64,000 nucleotides of DNA, taken from positions 22,079,001-22,143,000 of the forward strand of contig NC_092673.1 in assembly GCF_964355755.1 (NCBI RefSeq). Direction: 5' to 3'. Shown one piece after another: positions 48,401-59,059 of the stretch. How positions within the stretch are numbered: the stretch's first letter is position 1; the number at the start of each line of letters is the position of its first letter. Position numbers and translations under genes: made by a program. Under the pieces are notes generated by a model. The model worked only from the letters and a program-made list of their open reading frames with translations. It was not told the DNA's origin and did not search any database. The DNA is from Antedon mediterranea (Eukaryota; Echinodermata; Crinoidea; Comatulida; Antedonidae).

Positions 48401-51400
48401 AACATTATCATTCCGAGAACCATCGTCTACACTTCCTAGAGGGGGAGCGAGCGAAGCGAGCTCACCCTCTAGTAAACACTAATTGTGACATAAAGACCAA
48501 TTGTCACATAAAGTCCAATTGTCACATAAAGACCAATTGTCACATAAAGTCCAATTGTCACATTAAAACCAATTGTCACATTAAAACCAATTGTCACAGA
48601 AAGACCAATATTCACATAAACACCAATTGTCACATAAAGATCAATTGTCACATAAAGACCATTTGTCACATAAAGTCTAATTGACACATAAAGACCAATT
48701 GTCACATAGAGACCAATTGTCACATAAAGACCAATTGTCACATAAAGACCAATTGTCACATAGAGAGCAATTGTCACATAGAGACCAATATTCACATAAA
48801 CACCAATTGTCATATAAAGACCAATTGTCACATAAACACCAATTGTCACATAAAGACCAATTGTCACATAGAGACCAATTGTCACATAAACACCAATTGT
48901 CACATAAAGACCAATTGTCACATAGAGACCAATTGTCACATAGAGACCAATATTCACATAAACACCAATTGTCACATAAAGACCAATTGTCACATAAACA
49001 CCAATTGTCACATAAAGACCAATTGTCACATAGAGACCAATTGACATTGTAATGATTTTTTAACCTGCTTTTTGAGCGATTAAGCCACGAAATTATGAAA
49101 AATTGAAATATAAACATTATATTACTGTACTTACAAGTCTTTGTTTTCATAAAATGACACATCTACTGTTAGTAGAACTACCGGTGGTATGCACGGGAAA
49201 CCTAAACAAGACAAAATATACGACGAATATAATAAACATATAATATACCATTTGGGCGGCTGTTGGGCCCAAACTAATTAATAAATGCCAGTGAAAGATT
49301 GCCATATACACGATACAAAAAGGGCAAGCGCAAATGCGGAAAGGGCAAGCGCAAACGCGGAAAGGAGGACAAAATAAAACGCGGAAAGGAGAAATGCAAA
49401 CATGAAAAGGACCAACGCAAACACGGAAAGGACCAACGCAAACACGGAAAGGACCAACGCAAACACGGAAAGGACAAACGCAAGCGCGGAAAGGACAAAC
49501 GTCGTAAGCGTGGAACCAATCACAACGAAGTGTAAGATCAATCAATCTTATGATTCTTTATTTTTAATTGACCAAATTTCAAAGACTTACCCCAAGCGAA
49601 AATCAAAGAAAACCACAACAACTTTGAGGTATTAGCGTTGAAAACTTTAACAAATAACAAGTACATATTGACCGCTTCTATGGATGTCCATGCGACAGAC
49701 GTCAACAGAAAGTAATGTAACAATACAGCTATTGTTGTACAAGCTACAGTTCCTGGAGTTGCAATATCAATGCCACATATGAATGTGATGTACAGACAAG
49801 TTAGTGAGATGGAAAGGTTTAACAGTATTTTCTGGGGTTGACGTTTGCGAAGAGTTCTGTTGAAAAAAGTATATTTATTGTGAAATAAATTTCCAAGAAT
49901 ACATGTCTTAATGTGCATTAGGACATTCAACTTATTTCATCTGTTTCAAGCAGATTGTTGTCATTATATCGTCATAATTTACCCAGGCTTCTTTCATATC
50001 ACGCCCGGATTCGGTTCTGCGCCCTGAATCATCGCACGTACGATGTGAATGCATCTTAACGTTCGTGTTGTATATTGTAATTTTGATGAACGGTGTGCTG
50101 TAACTTACTTTAAGGATATGCTAACAACTATTGTCACCAGTAGGCACAATATCGATAGTCCACAACCTACATACGTCACTATGTTCAAAAACAATTCGAA
50201 ACCTTTCGACACTTTGTTATGAAACTGAAAAATTAAGAAAGCATTTTGAAAAATGAAAGTGCTTTTATATATAAAACGATAAAAACATTTTTCATTTGAA
50301 TGCTTTTATTAATTTTATTGGTTGTACAAGGTAATTGAAGACCGGATTAAGAAATACAACAATAAGAGTGGAACGTACAAACAAAACAGCAAAATTTGTA
50401 AGATGTGTACAGTTACATGTAATACTGCCCTCAGTGTCCATATAAACACGCGTACATCCCTTTTCTGACCAATCACCAAATCCATTAAGAGTTGTGTTCC
50501 AAAACACACAAGTAGCATTTTGATTTACATAAGCCTGCTGCTCCAATAAAAAATAACAAAATAAATGTCATAATTTTATTTGTAAATTGTGACCCAGGTC
50601 TTTATGTGAATACAGTTGTTTAATTACACCATAGATTAAAAAAAAATAATGGTCGATTTTTACGTCTGTTTTCCATTTGTTGAATTTATTCGCGCGAACG
50701 CAATGTCTCGCAGAGAAAAAAATCCGTCGCTTATCTTCTGAGCTTTTCGATTCACATGAGTGCTCATGAACGACGTCATGACTTTCCTGAGCTCTGATTG
50801 TTTGCGCATATTTTTCGCTTCGCAATAAGTAGAAAGAATTCGAACTCAAAACTCAAGAACTAGAATTCGTCGCAGAAATTGGAATTTGGAGGATGGAAAC
50901 ACGAATACGCATGCGTAAGCTGACGCTTTCGATTCGCGCGAACAAATTCGCCTAGTGGAGAACAGGGGAATTTGTTCGCGCGAATCAAATAATTTAGGCG
51001 CTATGTCGACAAAGACGAACCAGGCGTAATAAGCAACTTCGATAACTCCAGAGGTGCCATATTTAAAGGTCAATCGGGGCAAAAAGTTCCATCTAGCGCG
51101 CCCTCTGGAGTTATCGAAGTCGCTTATAATGTTTTGTTGAATCGAAAGCGTCAGCTTATACGCATGCGTATAAGCTGACTGTTTCGATTCGCCAAGTGGA
51201 AAAGTCGCGTATAATCGCCTTACGTCGATTCAAAAAGTAACTATATAAGCTGTGGCTTATTGTAATGAATATTTAGTTTTCTGAAAAGACAGTATACCTT
51301 ATTAAAGACAATTTTAACTGGTTCTTCAAACACAATTGGAAGGCCGTCGTCATACACAGTGGCTGATAGAATAACACTCGATAATTTGAGATTTTGGTAA

Positions 51401-54400
51401 CTCGACGACTGGAACAATTTTGAATTGTAATATGATGTAAAACTCACATTGGACCAAGCAATATCTGTTTAAAAAATTAACGTGAAGCAATTATCACACA
51501 ATGTTATTAATATGTTATTAATTATTATTTAATATAGGATATGCCTGTAATATCATGTAGAATTATTACTACTGTTACTATCGTAATTATTACATCAGAA
51601 GTAAAAAAGAATATTTTAAAGCGACATCAAAAGAGAGCGGCTCGAATTGTTACACAAAAATTTGATTTTATTAAGAGGTGATGGCTAACTTTTTGAAGAG
51701 AGAAGAGATCTATCCCTAGCTACTAGTCTAATGTATAAATGTGTTCACGGCCTTGCGCTAATGAGATTATTAAACGAAATTAGCTGATTCGCGTTATTCA
51801 TACTCACTTCACACGTGGAGTAGAACGCCTAAATATAACAATACCCTACTATACCCTTAGTAAGATGAACTCGTCGTTCAAAATTGCAGGCGCAAAAATA
51901 TAGAATAACCTACCAACTGAAATTAAATATTCTCCAACAATTGCTTCATTCAAATCTAGATGGAGATCTCTTTTTTCTTTTCACAAAAATAATTTTTTTT
52001 CCCTGAATTTGTTTGTATTCAAGACAGGATCACAAGGCAAAACAGGTTTTCTTTTACCTGATTGTGTAATCCTGTATATGATGTTGTTAAATAATTAAAT
52101 AAATAAATCAATTAAAGCAGTAAATAAACGACTGACTATAATTATACAATGGTACAACTGAGTAATGCAATGTGGGCCTACATACCGTTTGTAACCAGAT
52201 CACGTGGTAATGTGATAGACTGGTGATAACTCCTACAACGACCATCAACACAAACCTCAGTCACTTTCTTATCTTCTTCCACCAGGAATACAACATCATG
52301 TCTAAGATTATCAGAGTCAAAACTTAAAGTCTGCACAGACAGCGTTTCTTCATTTTGAGTATAATTCTGGCCATCAGAGGCTGCCGTACTAATTTGCTGC
52401 TCCAAAGACTTAAGGATGGCAGAGGTTGTCTCAAGAGGGAGATCAGTGTCTGATGAATCAGATGAGAGCACTGCATCTACAGTACCAACTACTGCACCAG
52501 TCACCTGTAAGAATAATAACACTGTGTTACCAGTTCTCAATGCTCTAAATGCTTTAGATCGAAATATTAAAAGTTATTTTGTATAGATGCGCTCATTTGG
52601 TTAATTTATAGATGGCGATTCGGCTTTAATGTTTGTAAAAAGAGAATATTGGTGACAAACGTGGCCCGTCACACATATGCTCTAGTTTCAAACAAAAATC
52701 AAGTGGTCCTTGTAAAGCTTGTTTTCTCCACTTTACATTCTTCTTTATTCACCAATAGCAAAAGCAATTTGGAGCAAAAAAAAATAGCTTTCGCTAGTCG
52801 AAGGTTTGCCTCATACTAACAAATACATTTACTTCGAAGAATAACACTGAAATAGCAAAAGCAATACATATCAATGAAATTAACATATAGTAATAAAGGA
52901 CATAAACAAAACAACAACAAAAAACCAAGAGATGGGCCGACATAAATCAGTATCTTGGACGCAACTCGACGACGTAGCTGCAACGCAGGTGAGTTGACCA
53001 ATCACAAACGATCTATCGCATCGTGATCGGCCAAATGAAGTTTGGTTCCAACAGTAGGCAATGCAAAGCCGCTATTGATGTATTTATTCTTTTTCTTACA
53101 TTTTCGTTTGTTGATTCGATATCAGTTATTGTTTCCAATGCTTCTGATACTTCTTGTACATTATCAAGCTCAAGGTCACCACCTGTTTCCTCTACTATTT
53201 TCTCAAGCTCAATAGCAACCTCTTCTACATTCTCTTCATCAACGCTCTAATAGTTATTAAAATGATAATACTAGTTTTAAAAATACAAAAATTTCCCCAA
53301 AAGGGCACCTTAGAGTAGAGATGAGATGTGTCGCTTAAACTCTGTCCACACTATCAATGTGATAAAAAAATGTGACAAGGGGGGACATGATGACGTCATA
53401 TCGTTTCGTTTATTATCCACTCATTTCAATCAATCAATCAATCAATCGTTCGATTTATATAGCGCCATTCCAACAGTCATTGCTCATGGCGCTGCCAAAA
53501 ATATCAGAAATTGTGAGTTTTTAGTACTGACTTAAAGGTGCTTAATGATGATGTTTGTTTAATGTTCATAGGTAGGTGGTTCCAGAAATGAATTTAAACA
53601 AACCTACGTCTCACTACCATATTTGAGTATGCACTACAATATTTGGTCAATCTATTTTTATTTTATTTTTTATGAGTATTGTTGGATGAGTGTTCTGTGA
53701 GGTTTTTAATGTTTCATGTGACCTCTAACCTCATGAAAGATCGTTAAAAAATGAAAAGTCGATAATCCTACCTTGGTGAGATTTCTTATTTTCGTAGTTA
53801 GATTAGTTTCTATAATTAATAATAAAACAAAATATATGACTTTTAAAAGTTATTAATACTATTACTTATTTATTGGCATGAGTGATAAATTAATTTTATT
53901 AAATAAATGGATTTAGGATTTTCTTTTAAATAGAAAACAAAGAGTTATCTATAGAGGTGAAATATCGCATTGGAAGAATGAAATATCAGGGGTACCCCAG
54001 GGGTCAGTTCTTGGCCCTCTTTTGTTTCTATTGTATGTGAGTGATCTTGAATATGGTATAGAATCTTCAATTTGCAGATGACAATACCATTTCTAGATTA
54101 TGTTTGTAGTAAGGCAAGCAAACTTCTTGGTTTTGTTTCAATATGTAGTAAAGCAATGTCTTGGATGACAATGCTAAATCTTTACAAAGCACTAATATTA
54201 CCTGTTATGACTTACTGTTGTTGTATGTGGGAACCCACTGAAATATCTCATATGTATAGACTTGAAAGGGTTCAGAGAAAGGCCACTAGAATAATTATGT
54301 ACAGAAAAGACATGGGACATTTCCTATTTATATAGGTTAAAGACCCTAAATCTAAATGGATTTAGGATTTTCTTTTAAATAGAAAACAAAGAGTTATCTA

Positions 54401-56565
54401 TAGAGGTGAAATATCGCATTGGAAGAATGAAATATCAGGGGTACCCCAGGGGTCAGTTCTTGGCCCTCTTTTGTTTCTATTGTATGTGAGTGATCTTGAA
54501 TATGGTATAGAATCTTCAATTTGCAGATGACAATACCATTTCAAGACCTATTCATGAATTAGAAGACTGTACAGAGTGATTTAAATAAGATTTATGAATC
54601 AGTCAGTTTTAAATAAACTACCATTAAATGCATCAAAATGTGCAGCAATGAGTTTATCTCGGTGTAAAGATCCCAACATATTTGCTTACGAAATAAATTC
54701 TGATTCAACGGAAAGAGCTCATGAATTCAAACTACTTGGTGTATATATCAATAGTAAATTAACATGTCACTCTCATCTAGATTATGTTTGTAGTAAGGCA
54801 AGCAAACTTCTTGGTTTTGTTTCAATATGTAGTAAAGCAATGTCTTGGATGACAATGCTAAATCTTTACAAAGCACTAATATTACCTGTTATGACTTACT
54901 GTTGTTGTATGTGGGAACCCACTGAAATATCTCATATGTATAGACTTGAAAGGGTTCAGAGAAAGGCCACTAGAATAATTATGTACAGAAAAGACATGGG
55001 ACATTTCCTATTTATATAGGTTAAAGACCCTAAATCTAAATGGATTTAGGATTTTCTTTTAAATAGAAAACAAAGAGTTATCTATAGAGGTGAAATATCG
55101 CATTGGAAGAATGAAATATCAGGGGTACCCCAGGGGTCAGTTCTTGGCCCTCTTTTGTTTCTATTGTATGTGAGTGATCTTGAATATGGTATAGAATCTT
55201 CAATTTGCAGATGACAATACCATTTCAAGACCTATTCATGAATTAGAAGACTGTACAGAGTGATTTAAATAAGATTTATGAATCAGTCAGTTTTAAATAA
55301 ACTACCATTAAATGCATCAAAATGTGCAGCAATGAGTTTATCTCGGTGTAAAGATCCCAACATATTTGCTTACGAAATAAATTCTGATTCAACGGAAAGA
55401 GCTCATGAATTCAAACTACTTGGTGTATATATCAATAGTAAATTAACATGTCACTCTCATCTAGATTATGTTTGTAGTAAGGCAAGCAAACTTCTTGGTT
55501 TTGTTTCAATATGTAGTAAAGCAATGTCTTGGATGACAATGCTAAATCTTTACAAAGCACTAATATTACCTGTTATGACTTACTGTTGTTGTATGTGGGA
55601 ACCCACTGAAATATCTCATATGTATAGACTTGAAAGGGTTCAGAGAAAGGCCACTAGAATAATTATGTACAGAAAAGACATGGGACATTTCCTATTTATA
55701 TAGGTTAAAGACCCTAAATATTTTAAGTATTTATGATATATTTAAAGTGTATAGACTCACATTAGGTTTTAAAATAATGCATGGCCTCTGTCCCTCATCC
55801 TTTAATGAGTTTGTGAGATCAAGTGAGAGGTGTGAAGGGCGGTTAATACATTGGAAGGTAAGACCAATACATTTTTAAATTCATCGTTTGTTATTTTCCC
55901 TAGATTATGGGAGCAACTTCCCAATGAAATTAAACAATGTACTATAATTTCAGACTTTAAAGCCCAACTCACCAAACATTTGATCTCAAAATATTAAGTT
56001 GTAATTGTTTATATTGTTTATTCAATGCAGCTTATTTTTAATTGGTGTATCTCATTATAACTTTGTTTTGTTTTGAATTAATTTGTGCTACTTAGTTTTG
56101 TTATTTTTGTATTTTATAAGTAATGATGGAGTAAGAGCAGTTTTCTGTTTGGGCTCATGCCTATTACTTGCTCCTGGCAAGATGAATTGTAAAATGTACT
56201 TTATGAACTTTTGCCGAATAAATATCATTATTATTAATTACATTTTTTTTTTTATCAAAGAACAATAATATTTATTTTAACAATGTTTAGTTATACATTG
56301 GCATAAAATACAGAAGGAAAGGAAAAGAATACAATATTTCTATGTTGTGTGTGTATCGTTTAAATATTATTCTGTTTATGTTATCAATGATCAAGCCTCT
56401 GACATCTCAAATTTGTTTGTATTTTCAGTCAACAAAATCATTAAAATTATTATTATAAACCTTTTTTGGTCAGTGATTCCGACAATGTAGTCAATGGTAA
56501 AAACGTTGTTGGTTCTGCACTTGTTGTTACTGGTGCTGATGGTTCAAGCGTTGATTTTGACAAAT
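39450..56565 (-). CDS. Adhesion G-protein-coupled receptor (partial model, 8 exons found)
   Basis: Exons (minus): 56565-56461 (Thr/Ser stalk), 53246-53100 (GAIN helical, VSEALETITDIES), 52504-52186, 51464-51298 (GAIN beta; FEEPVKIVFNK), 50540-50379 (GPS; CVFWN, CNCTHLTNFAVL), 50224-50109 (TM1), 49856-49591 (TM2-4), 39975-39450 (TM5-7; FLLGLTWVLGF, FNSFQGVAIFYLF; stop at 39450). The HLT self-cleavage triad at the GPS is intact. Phases match from 53246 through 49591. From 49591 to 39975 the phase is off, so a short exon for the end of TM4 and the second outer loop is missing or lost. The 56.5-kb exon also needs a linking exon. No signal peptide found. The 9.6-kb gap between TM4 and TM5 holds a LINE and satellites. 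Confidence 0.82.
40043..40122 (+). repeat. 18-bp satellite, left flank of the LINE insertion
   Basis: About four copies of CAATTGTCACATAAAGAC variants end exactly where the Tx1-like LINE begins. The same satellite resumes at 45144 on the other side. Confidence 0.9.
40123..40950 (+). CDS. LINE ORF1, zinc-knuckle protein
   Basis: The frame is open from the preceding satellite (40084) to 40950. The element-specific part begins near 40123 with no obvious ATG of its own. An RRM-like N-terminal half (SIRVTVKDLPLSVADDEI) is followed by two CCHC knuckles (CSRCLKIGHNASKC, CMACGLEGHRKDEC). The tail is acidic then basic, ending in KRRRKSGKSKK. ORF1 proteins bind element RNA. Reading through from satellite makes the start uncertain; an alternative is 5' truncation of the element. 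Confidence 0.75.
   Translation: MITTGLNIKGRNIQIYDKNPYLQYDIDSIRVTVKDLPLSVADDEIRKSLIRFNVKIKGDIQRMKLRVDGQLTSCLNGDRMFYVDKLQAPLPRFLSINDFKVRLFHNGQTDERIKCSRCLKIGHNASKCSNNIVCMACGLEGHRKDECSAEKLLLNDSGEQLIQDMWERVIVKNNTKDANTHENKEIINEEVSSSEESTGSEEEDKEESERHELQEKQGKITDFLKQASTSEKKVKGKVINTNEQKDDEENISPTLPGSKRRRKSGKSKKQVTIEK
41059..44780 (+). CDS. LINE ORF2, endonuclease-reverse transcriptase with one frameshift
   Basis: The frame starts MFNSNFHCISLNIRGLRD (apurinic endonuclease motif I) with LLQETHL. At about 41265-41275 the frame changes, then runs for 1167 codons. Endonuclease continues (VYAPNN, GGDINCV, LDYWF, LTDHQAI). RT follows: LNKAPGCDGLP, NWRPITLLN, LSLDFSKAFDSVN, GIRQGCPLSALLF, and catalytic LADDTV. 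The C-terminal knuckle is CDLCGVIEDEKHMFFEC. The LADD catalytic variant and overall order suit L1/Tx1. A single frameshift is the only visible break, so the insertion is young, but this copy as read would not make a full ORF2 protein. Confidence 0.85.
45144..46612 (+). repeat. 18-bp satellite array with 252-bp higher-order unit
   Basis: The monomer CAATTGTCACATAAAGAC is repeated about 80 times. The same order of variants (for example ATACC, GAAGATC, CTTAAAG, CTCATAAAG) recurs every 252 bp (14 monomers) from 45152, 45404 and 45656. This is higher-order structure. Because 18 is a multiple of 3 and few stops arise, several frames on both strands stay open for hundreds of bases; these are not genes. 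Two junctions to a GGAAAGGACCAACGCAAGC motif occur (46153, 46272). Confidence 0.95.
46593..46911 (+). repeat. Composite block copy 1 (spacer + 21-bp minisatellite)
   Basis: From TTACAAGTCTTTGTTTT through CTACCGGTGGTATGCACGGG to a minisatellite of GGACCAACGCAAACACGGAAA-like 21-mers (46785-46905). The same block, nearly identical in the spacer, is at 49131-49515. Both copies sit at the edge of an 18-bp satellite array. Confidence 0.85.
46912..47135 (+). repeat. 18-bp satellite, third array
   Basis: About 12 monomers of the CAATTGTCACATAAAGAC family directly follow the 21-bp minisatellite through a GTCAAATTGACACATAAA junction. Confidence 0.9.
47136..48435. other. Non-coding intron DNA between satellite arrays
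   Basis: I searched the minus strand here for the missing TM4/second-loop exon of the adhesion GPCR and found no convincing candidate. A C-homopolymer lies at 48001-48014. Confidence 0.4.
48436..48475. repeat. Strong hairpin at the edge of a satellite array
   Basis: CTAGAGGG and CCCTCTAG arms enclose GAGCGAGC / GCGAGCTC, an almost continuous 17-bp stem directly before the fourth satellite array. Such terminal hairpins occur at the ends of Helitron-like elements, but membership is unproven. Confidence 0.55.
48479..49055 (+). repeat. 18-bp satellite, fourth array
   Basis: About 32 monomers of the same family, with a CATAGAGACCAA variant common here. An internal about 108-bp periodicity ending in ATTCACATAAACACC is visible. 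Confidence 0.92.
49131..49515 (+). repeat. Composite block copy 2 (spacer + 21-bp minisatellite)
   Basis: Duplicate of 46593-46911. The minisatellite part (49319-49510) has about nine GGACCAACGCAAACACGGAAA-type units. It is followed within 80 bp by the donor side of the GPCR TM2-4 exon. Confidence 0.88.
50688..50950 (-). mobile_element. Dispersed repeat family 2, copy b
   Basis: The reverse complement carries GCGTCAGCTTACGCATGCGT, TGCGAAGCGAAAAAT, AATCAGAGCTCA and terminal TTCGCGCGAA words shared in order with 38421-38640. It lies in the GPCR intron between the GPS exon and a GAIN exon. Confidence 0.6.
51030..51200. repeat. Cluster of hairpins and family-2 fragments
   Basis: ACTTCGATAACTCCAGAG (about 51031) is inverted as CTCTGGAGTTATCGAAGT (about 51103). 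Just after it, TCGAAAGCGTCAGCTTATAC and its inverted arm meet at a GCATGC centre. TAGCGCGCCCTCT here also occurs near 38010. Confidence 0.65.
51610..51990 (+). pseudogene. Non-LTR RT C-terminal remnant in GPCR intron
   Basis: Conceptual reading gives ILKRHQKRAARIVTQ, then ERRDLSLATSLMYKCVHGLA and a IAGA(K/N)IWNNLP-EIK-like segment, broken by several stops. It is the usual 3' tail of CR1/L2-type LINEs. Confidence 0.65.
53334..53650. mobile_element. MITE family 1, copy 4, with a nested insertion
   Basis: The left half (53334-53403: AACTCTGTCCACACTATCAA, then GACATGATGACGTCATATCG) matches family 1. A right-half scrap (TCTCACTACCATATTTGAG) appears only at about 53608. Between them lies a different repeat beginning with ATCA microsatellite (53427-53449) and TTTATATAGCGCCATTCCA. 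Confidence 0.6.
53881..55990 (+). pseudogene. Non-LTR RT fragment with internal tandem triplication
   Basis: The sequence encodes RT pieces: SGVPQGSVLGPLLFLLYVSDL, QFADDNTI (in another frame), LGVYINSKLTCHSHLDYV, LERVQRKATRI and a C-terminal tail (FKIMHGLCPSSF, about 55760). A block is repeated three times (see next entry). No copy has an intact frame through the RT domain: a stop follows the ADD motif region in each. Confidence 0.8.
53904..55720 (+). repeat. Tandem triplication, 684-bp unit (first copy with a 235-bp deletion)
   Basis: Units start at TAAATGGATTTAGGATTTTC at 53904, 54353 and 55037. Units 2 and 3 appear identical over 684 bp. Unit 1 lacks about 235 bp between the ADD motif and CTAGATTATGTTTGTAG. 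It arose by unequal exchange or is an assembly artefact. It lies in the intron upstream of the GPCR GAIN exons. Confidence 0.92.
55991..56460. other. Non-coding intron DNA
   Basis: No motif-bearing frame. It includes the donor side of the Thr/Ser-rich GPCR exon ending at 56461. Confidence 0.4.
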
Positions 56566-56750
56566 CTACAACAAAAAAAATGGAAATTATAATTTAAATA
56601 TATACAGTGCCATTTATATGTATTAATTAAAACTGGGCATCTGTACATTTAATGTCTCATCATCTATCATACTGCTCTTTAAACTTCAATTCAATTGAGT
56701 TGTCAGCAAATAAAATAAAAATGAGCAATTTAAAATTATTAGGTATATCC

Positions 56751-57080
56751 TTAACAAAAATAAAAATTAAAAGGTGGTCCAAGAATCGATCCTTTGGAAA
56801 CACCACAAGTTAAACGGGAATGGGAAGAGTTAAACTTATTCAGGGACGTAAACTGGAAACGACTGGAAAGGTAGTTTTTAGTAAGTTTTAGAGGAAGACC
56901 TCTGATACCGTAATTTGCAAATTTATGAATTAAAATATCGTGGTTGAAATATAGATAAATCAAGGAAAATACCAATAGAAAACTCATTTTTACTTTGCAA
57001 TTTTATCAAAGATATATAATAAGGCAAAATCTGTTGAGCACTTTTTCTTGAAACCATATTGGCCTTTAAATAAAAGTTTG
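56751..57080 (-). pseudogene. Non-LTR RT fragment, minus strand
   Basis: It reads GQYGFKKKCSTDFALLYIFD, then (after stops) HDILIHKFANYGIRG and CGVSKGSILGP, the RT palm region of an L2/CR1-type LINE. Stops and an altered PQG (SKG) show it is dead. Confidence 0.7.
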
Positions 57081-57289
57081 TGTTAGTTAAAAAGAAAAAC
57101 AAAATCTGTTATGTATGTATGCCAGATTTTAGGGCATTCCAGGGAATATTATTTTTAAGAAGATCAAATTTGTCACTGTATTTCTAGAGCAGTCCGGAGG
57201 ATTTTGGTAAGTACATTTCGATATTTAACATATTTGTCTTTGTCCTTTTGTTTTTTAGATGTAAGAAATTTGGTATATCATTTTTTTTA

Positions 57290-57420
57290 GTTGCGTGCAA
57301 ACGCGACTCAGCTCACTATGTCGGTCCGAGTTGGTTGGTCGGTCGGGGTCAGTCGGCCGGTAAACACTAACTCAAATGTTTGCACGCGACTGCAGCCATG
57401 TATATGGCCTTGCTAAAAAT
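57290..57420. repeat. Repeat edge with TTGCACGCGACTGCAGCC
   Basis: GCGTGCAAACGCGACT and TTTGCACGCGACTGCAGCCA flank a GTCGGTCGG-rich patch. The GCAGCCAT-TATGGCCTTG edge (about 57390-57413) recurs inverted at the window end (63960-63995). Confidence 0.55.
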
Positions 57421-57820
57421 TAATTTTATTATATAAAATTTATCCAGAATTAAGAAGTATGATTTCAGTGAAATTGCAGTAATTTACACACTAATGACAC
57501 CCAGAGAGTTGATCCCTACCCTAAAAAAAAAAACCAAATGGGCTCAGTTTCGAATACTTTACACTTCTTATAATAATTAAGAATAATTTACAACTAATGA
57601 AATTAAGAAAGACCAACATGCTTTATCATACAAACAATACAAACACTACATTTTGAAAAGTATAAAAAACCATTTTATTATACAAACAATATCAATGATC
57701 TATAGGCTACTGTTGAACTTTTTCAATCGAATTTATTCAAAGTGAACTGAGACAGATAAGCATAATGCTACTGAAATGTAAAAGTGTGCGGCTTGCATGA
57801 AAGCAATATTCAATTCTATG
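57421..57820. other. Non-coding interval
   Basis: AT-rich, with no gene or structured repeat recognised. Confidence 0.4.
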
Positions 57821-57821
57821 A

Positions 57822-58657
57822 TTGAGTACCATGACAGAAGAACGGTCTGAAAGTTACGATCTGCTACACGTTGGACGGAAAACTTTGGGTGACCTAAGAT
57901 ATGCAGACGATGCTGCCTTGATGTCCAAGTCAAGACCTGGCCTCAGCAGATTTGTTGACTCAGTGAATGAAGAAGGCGTATCTCATGGTCTAAAAATGAA
58001 TGCGAAAAAGACCAAATCATGACTGTTTCATGGTAAGTGGCAAATGAAAACAAGCAGAGCTTAGAAATAAGTGGATCCGTATTGGAGGAAGTTGACAATT
58101 TCATGTACCTTGGTGCCAGGATACAAGGAGATGGAGATAACACCAAAGAAATCAGAAGCAGATTGGCCATGGGATTGCAAGCTCTCACTGGGATGGAAAA
58201 GCTGTGGCGTGGACAAAACAAAGTGACCAAGTTGCGCATTCTCAAAGCATGTGTCTTTACAGTGGCCAAATATGCCTGCGAGACTTGGGTACTGCGCAAG
58301 AGGGATGAAAAATTCATCACAGCCTTTGAAAACAAATGCTACCAAAGGATCTTCCGAGTCCCATGGACTCAACACCGCACAACTGATAACATAAGAAAGG
58401 AGCTTAGAGTATCCAATGACTGGTTGCTGCAGTATATTAAAAAGCAGAAATTGTGCTATTTTGGTCACATTAAGCGGCAAGATGGAATGGAGAAGAGAGT
58501 GTTGGAGACTTATATTCCAGGGAAGAGAAGAAGAGGAAGACCAAGATGCAAATGGGAAAAGACTATAACAGATGTGTTTGGCTCTATGGAGCAAGCAAGT
58601 AGGATGTCAGAAGACAGGAGATGGTTTCAGAATACTGTTAGAGAAGCCACGCTCTGA
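57822..58657 (+). pseudogene. 5'-truncated non-LTR retrotransposon (RTE/endonuclease-RT type C-terminus)
   Basis: The first frame holds RKTLGDLRYADDAALMSKS (catalytic YADD) and KMNAKKTKS, then a stop and frame change near 58020. The next frame (58037-58657) has VDNFMYLGARI, LRILKACVFTVAKYACETWV, IFRVPWTQHRTTDNI, GHIKRQ, and a tail with RRGRPRCKWE and DRRWFQNTVREA. The clade is uncertain; the 5' half is missing. Confidence 0.75.
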
Positions 58658-58858
58658 TCAGAGTTTGCTTTGACGACGAAGATGATTCATCGACTGATTG
58701 ATATGGCCTACAACATTTGACGAAACATTTGATATTAGAACAAATATTGGAATGTGTAAATTAGTCAATTTAAATGTTAATTAAAAAATAATAAATTAGA
58801 TTGAAGACCCATTCCCTACAATTGTTGACATTTTGTAAAAATAATGCATAGGCCTAAG

Positions 58859-59039
58859 TGTAGAAAATCGATGTTCTTAAAGTCATTTTCATTGTTTATT
58901 AAAGTTGTTTATCATACGGGTCACGACATGCCGTCATACGATCCCCAGACACGCACATGATCGTAAGAGTTAAAATAATAAACTGATTAGTATTAAAGCA
59001 TCATTTGGTCTACTCGTCTTATTTCTACAATAGTTTACA
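58859..59039 (+). repeat. 5' LTR of the Gypsy element
   Basis: 181 bp, beginning TGTAGAAAATCGATGTTC and ending AATAGTTTACA. It contains 48 bp (about 58968-59015) absent from the 3' LTR. Confidence 0.9.
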
Positions 59040-59056
59040 TGGTGTCAGAATGGGCG
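59040..59056 (+). other. Primer-binding site
   Basis: TGGTGTCAGAATGGGCG directly follows the 5' LTR. TGGTGTCAGAA is typical of tRNA-primed Gypsy elements. I infer a leucine-type tRNA primer from the family pattern, not from a tRNA in the window. Confidence 0.7.
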
Positions 59057-59059
59057 AGA

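Noticed and set aside
57733-58594. Minus-strand frames at the 58-kb LINE
   Set aside because: The plus-strand frame carries clear RT motifs; the minus frames are shadows.
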